From Dasyornis broadbenti (taxonomy: Eukaryota; Chordata; Aves; Passeriformes; Dasyornithidae), in contig VZRN01006293.1 of NCBI GenBank assembly GCA_013397935.1, positions 308,860 to 372,859 of the forward strand: DNA of 64,000 nucleotides, in the 5' to 3' direction. Shown here one piece after another: positions 63,201-64,000 of this stretch. The translations under genes were made by a program, and so were the position numbers. Below the pieces are notes generated by a model, which saw only the letters and a program-made list of their open reading frames with translations, did not search any database and was not told the DNA's origin. Every line of letters starts with the position of its first letter. The stretch's first letter is position 1.

Positions 63201-64000
63201 ATGGTTTGGTACAGAAAAAGAATAAAATAATGGGGAAAAAAAAAAGCTTTTAGAAAGAATCACGTCATTGAAACTGCTTCAAACCCCTGTGAAACAAACA
63301 AAGATTGTGATACATATGCAATATGTGCATATCTTTATTGTTTCTCAATGTTTTGTTTAGGTCTATACCATCATTTTACATTGTACAGTCAAACAAGAGC
63401 ACCTGTGACATGCTTTCGGCATGTGACAAAAGCTCAGTGTAGGTTTGTGTCCAGTAAGGAGAGGATCCCATTTCTGTCTCTGAAGGCTTCTGTTTCCTGT
63501 TTTGAATTATCTTAGTCTTTTCTGTAAATTGAAAGAAATACAGGGTTCTAATTTACACGGGAATATCAGTTTAAACTTATTCTGGTGTCCAGAAATAGCT
63601 GGGATTCAAAGTTTATGTTCTCTTTACCTGCTAAACCAGACATGCTGCATGCCACAGAGCAGGGTTTATTCCTGCTGTTTAGGGAACTTTCTTCTGTTAA
63701 TCAAATGTTGTTAGGAAAACCAAGTTTATGTTATTTTTTGTTATTTCAGCTTTAAAGTGGATGAATCAGAGAAAAACAGCATTTGGCCCGTTGTTTCCTG
63801 GATTCTCCATAATCTGTGTTTTCTAGCATATGGCTCCTAGGTATATTTTATTAGCAGACAATACTGCTCTGTAGAACCCAAATGTAGCCAGCCTGTGAAA
63901 TGCAGCTGTTAATCAGGGGTTAATGTAGTAGAGTTGGCGTGGTCCCAGTGGATTCCTTCATGTGAGTCACTAGTGACAGTCATCCCTCCACCAAACAGAC
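60240..64000. other. Unannotated AT-rich DNA to window end
   Basis: No gene or interspersed repeat is recognised. It holds an 18-bp perfect palindrome at 62294-62311 and a 21-A run at 63164-63184. Open frames are at most 83 codons. Confidence 0.5.
63164..63184. repeat. Poly-A (21)
   Basis: Twenty-one consecutive A residues. No retrocopy is recognisable upstream of it. Confidence 0.9.

Noticed and set aside
1..64000. CRISPR arrays, operons, rRNA, tRNA, insertion sequences and phage genes
   Set aside because: No regularly spaced repeats, cloverleaf-like sequences or prokaryotic coding density; the DNA is vertebrate nuclear in character.

Overview
This window reads as nuclear DNA from a bird, most likely a songbird or close relative. 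It is AT-rich with patchy GC, carries no compact coding sequence, and its recognisable repeats are avian: CR1 LINE copies, one with the CR1 3' tail octamer repeat, and solo LTRs of ERVL-type endogenous retroviruses. No bacterial, organellar or viral gene organisation is present. The passerine placement is inference from repeat flavour, not proven.

No complete protein-coding gene was found. Open frames are short (the longest is 177 codons) and most lie in repeats or low-complexity DNA. The window is either intergenic or inside one or more large introns. Two places have exon-like architecture, both at low confidence: 26330-26442 (acceptor, open frame, stop, then a poly(A) signal at 26563) and 53173-53248 (strong acceptor and donor around a short open frame).

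Layout: LTR at 2593-3074 (+); 3' CR1 at 4998-5400 (+); LTR fragment at 6510-7066 (-); short CR1 remnants at 9487-9605 and 10194-10395 (both -); unexplained GC island at 10915-11150; solo LTR at 12672-13269 (-) with a perfect 5-bp target duplication; old long CR1 at 18401-19403 (-) and a younger truncated CR1 at 19697-19893 (-); candidate terminal exon near 26.3 kb; 1.7-kb CR1 with reverse-transcriptase remains at 30712-32400 (-); solo LTR at 38152-38736 (+), same family as the one at 12.7 kb, also with a perfect target duplication; CR1 5'-ORF2 fragment at 42430-42755 (+); degenerate telomere-like (CCCTAA)n tract at 43671-44064; 63-N assembly gap at 45195-45257; AT/CA microsatellite near 46 kb; GC-rich block with a YY1-like motif cluster at 51850-52340; and a 1042-bp solo LTR at 59193-60234 (+) with a perfect four-unit heat-shock element in its U3.

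No set of genes here forms a pathway or operon. The story of the window is repeat invasion: several rounds of CR1 and ERVL insertion, LTR-LTR recombination leaving solo LTRs, and regulatory motifs left in those LTRs. I saw no undescribed multi-gene system. The most testable points are the LTR heat-shock element, the 26.3-kb exon candidate and the telomere-like tract.
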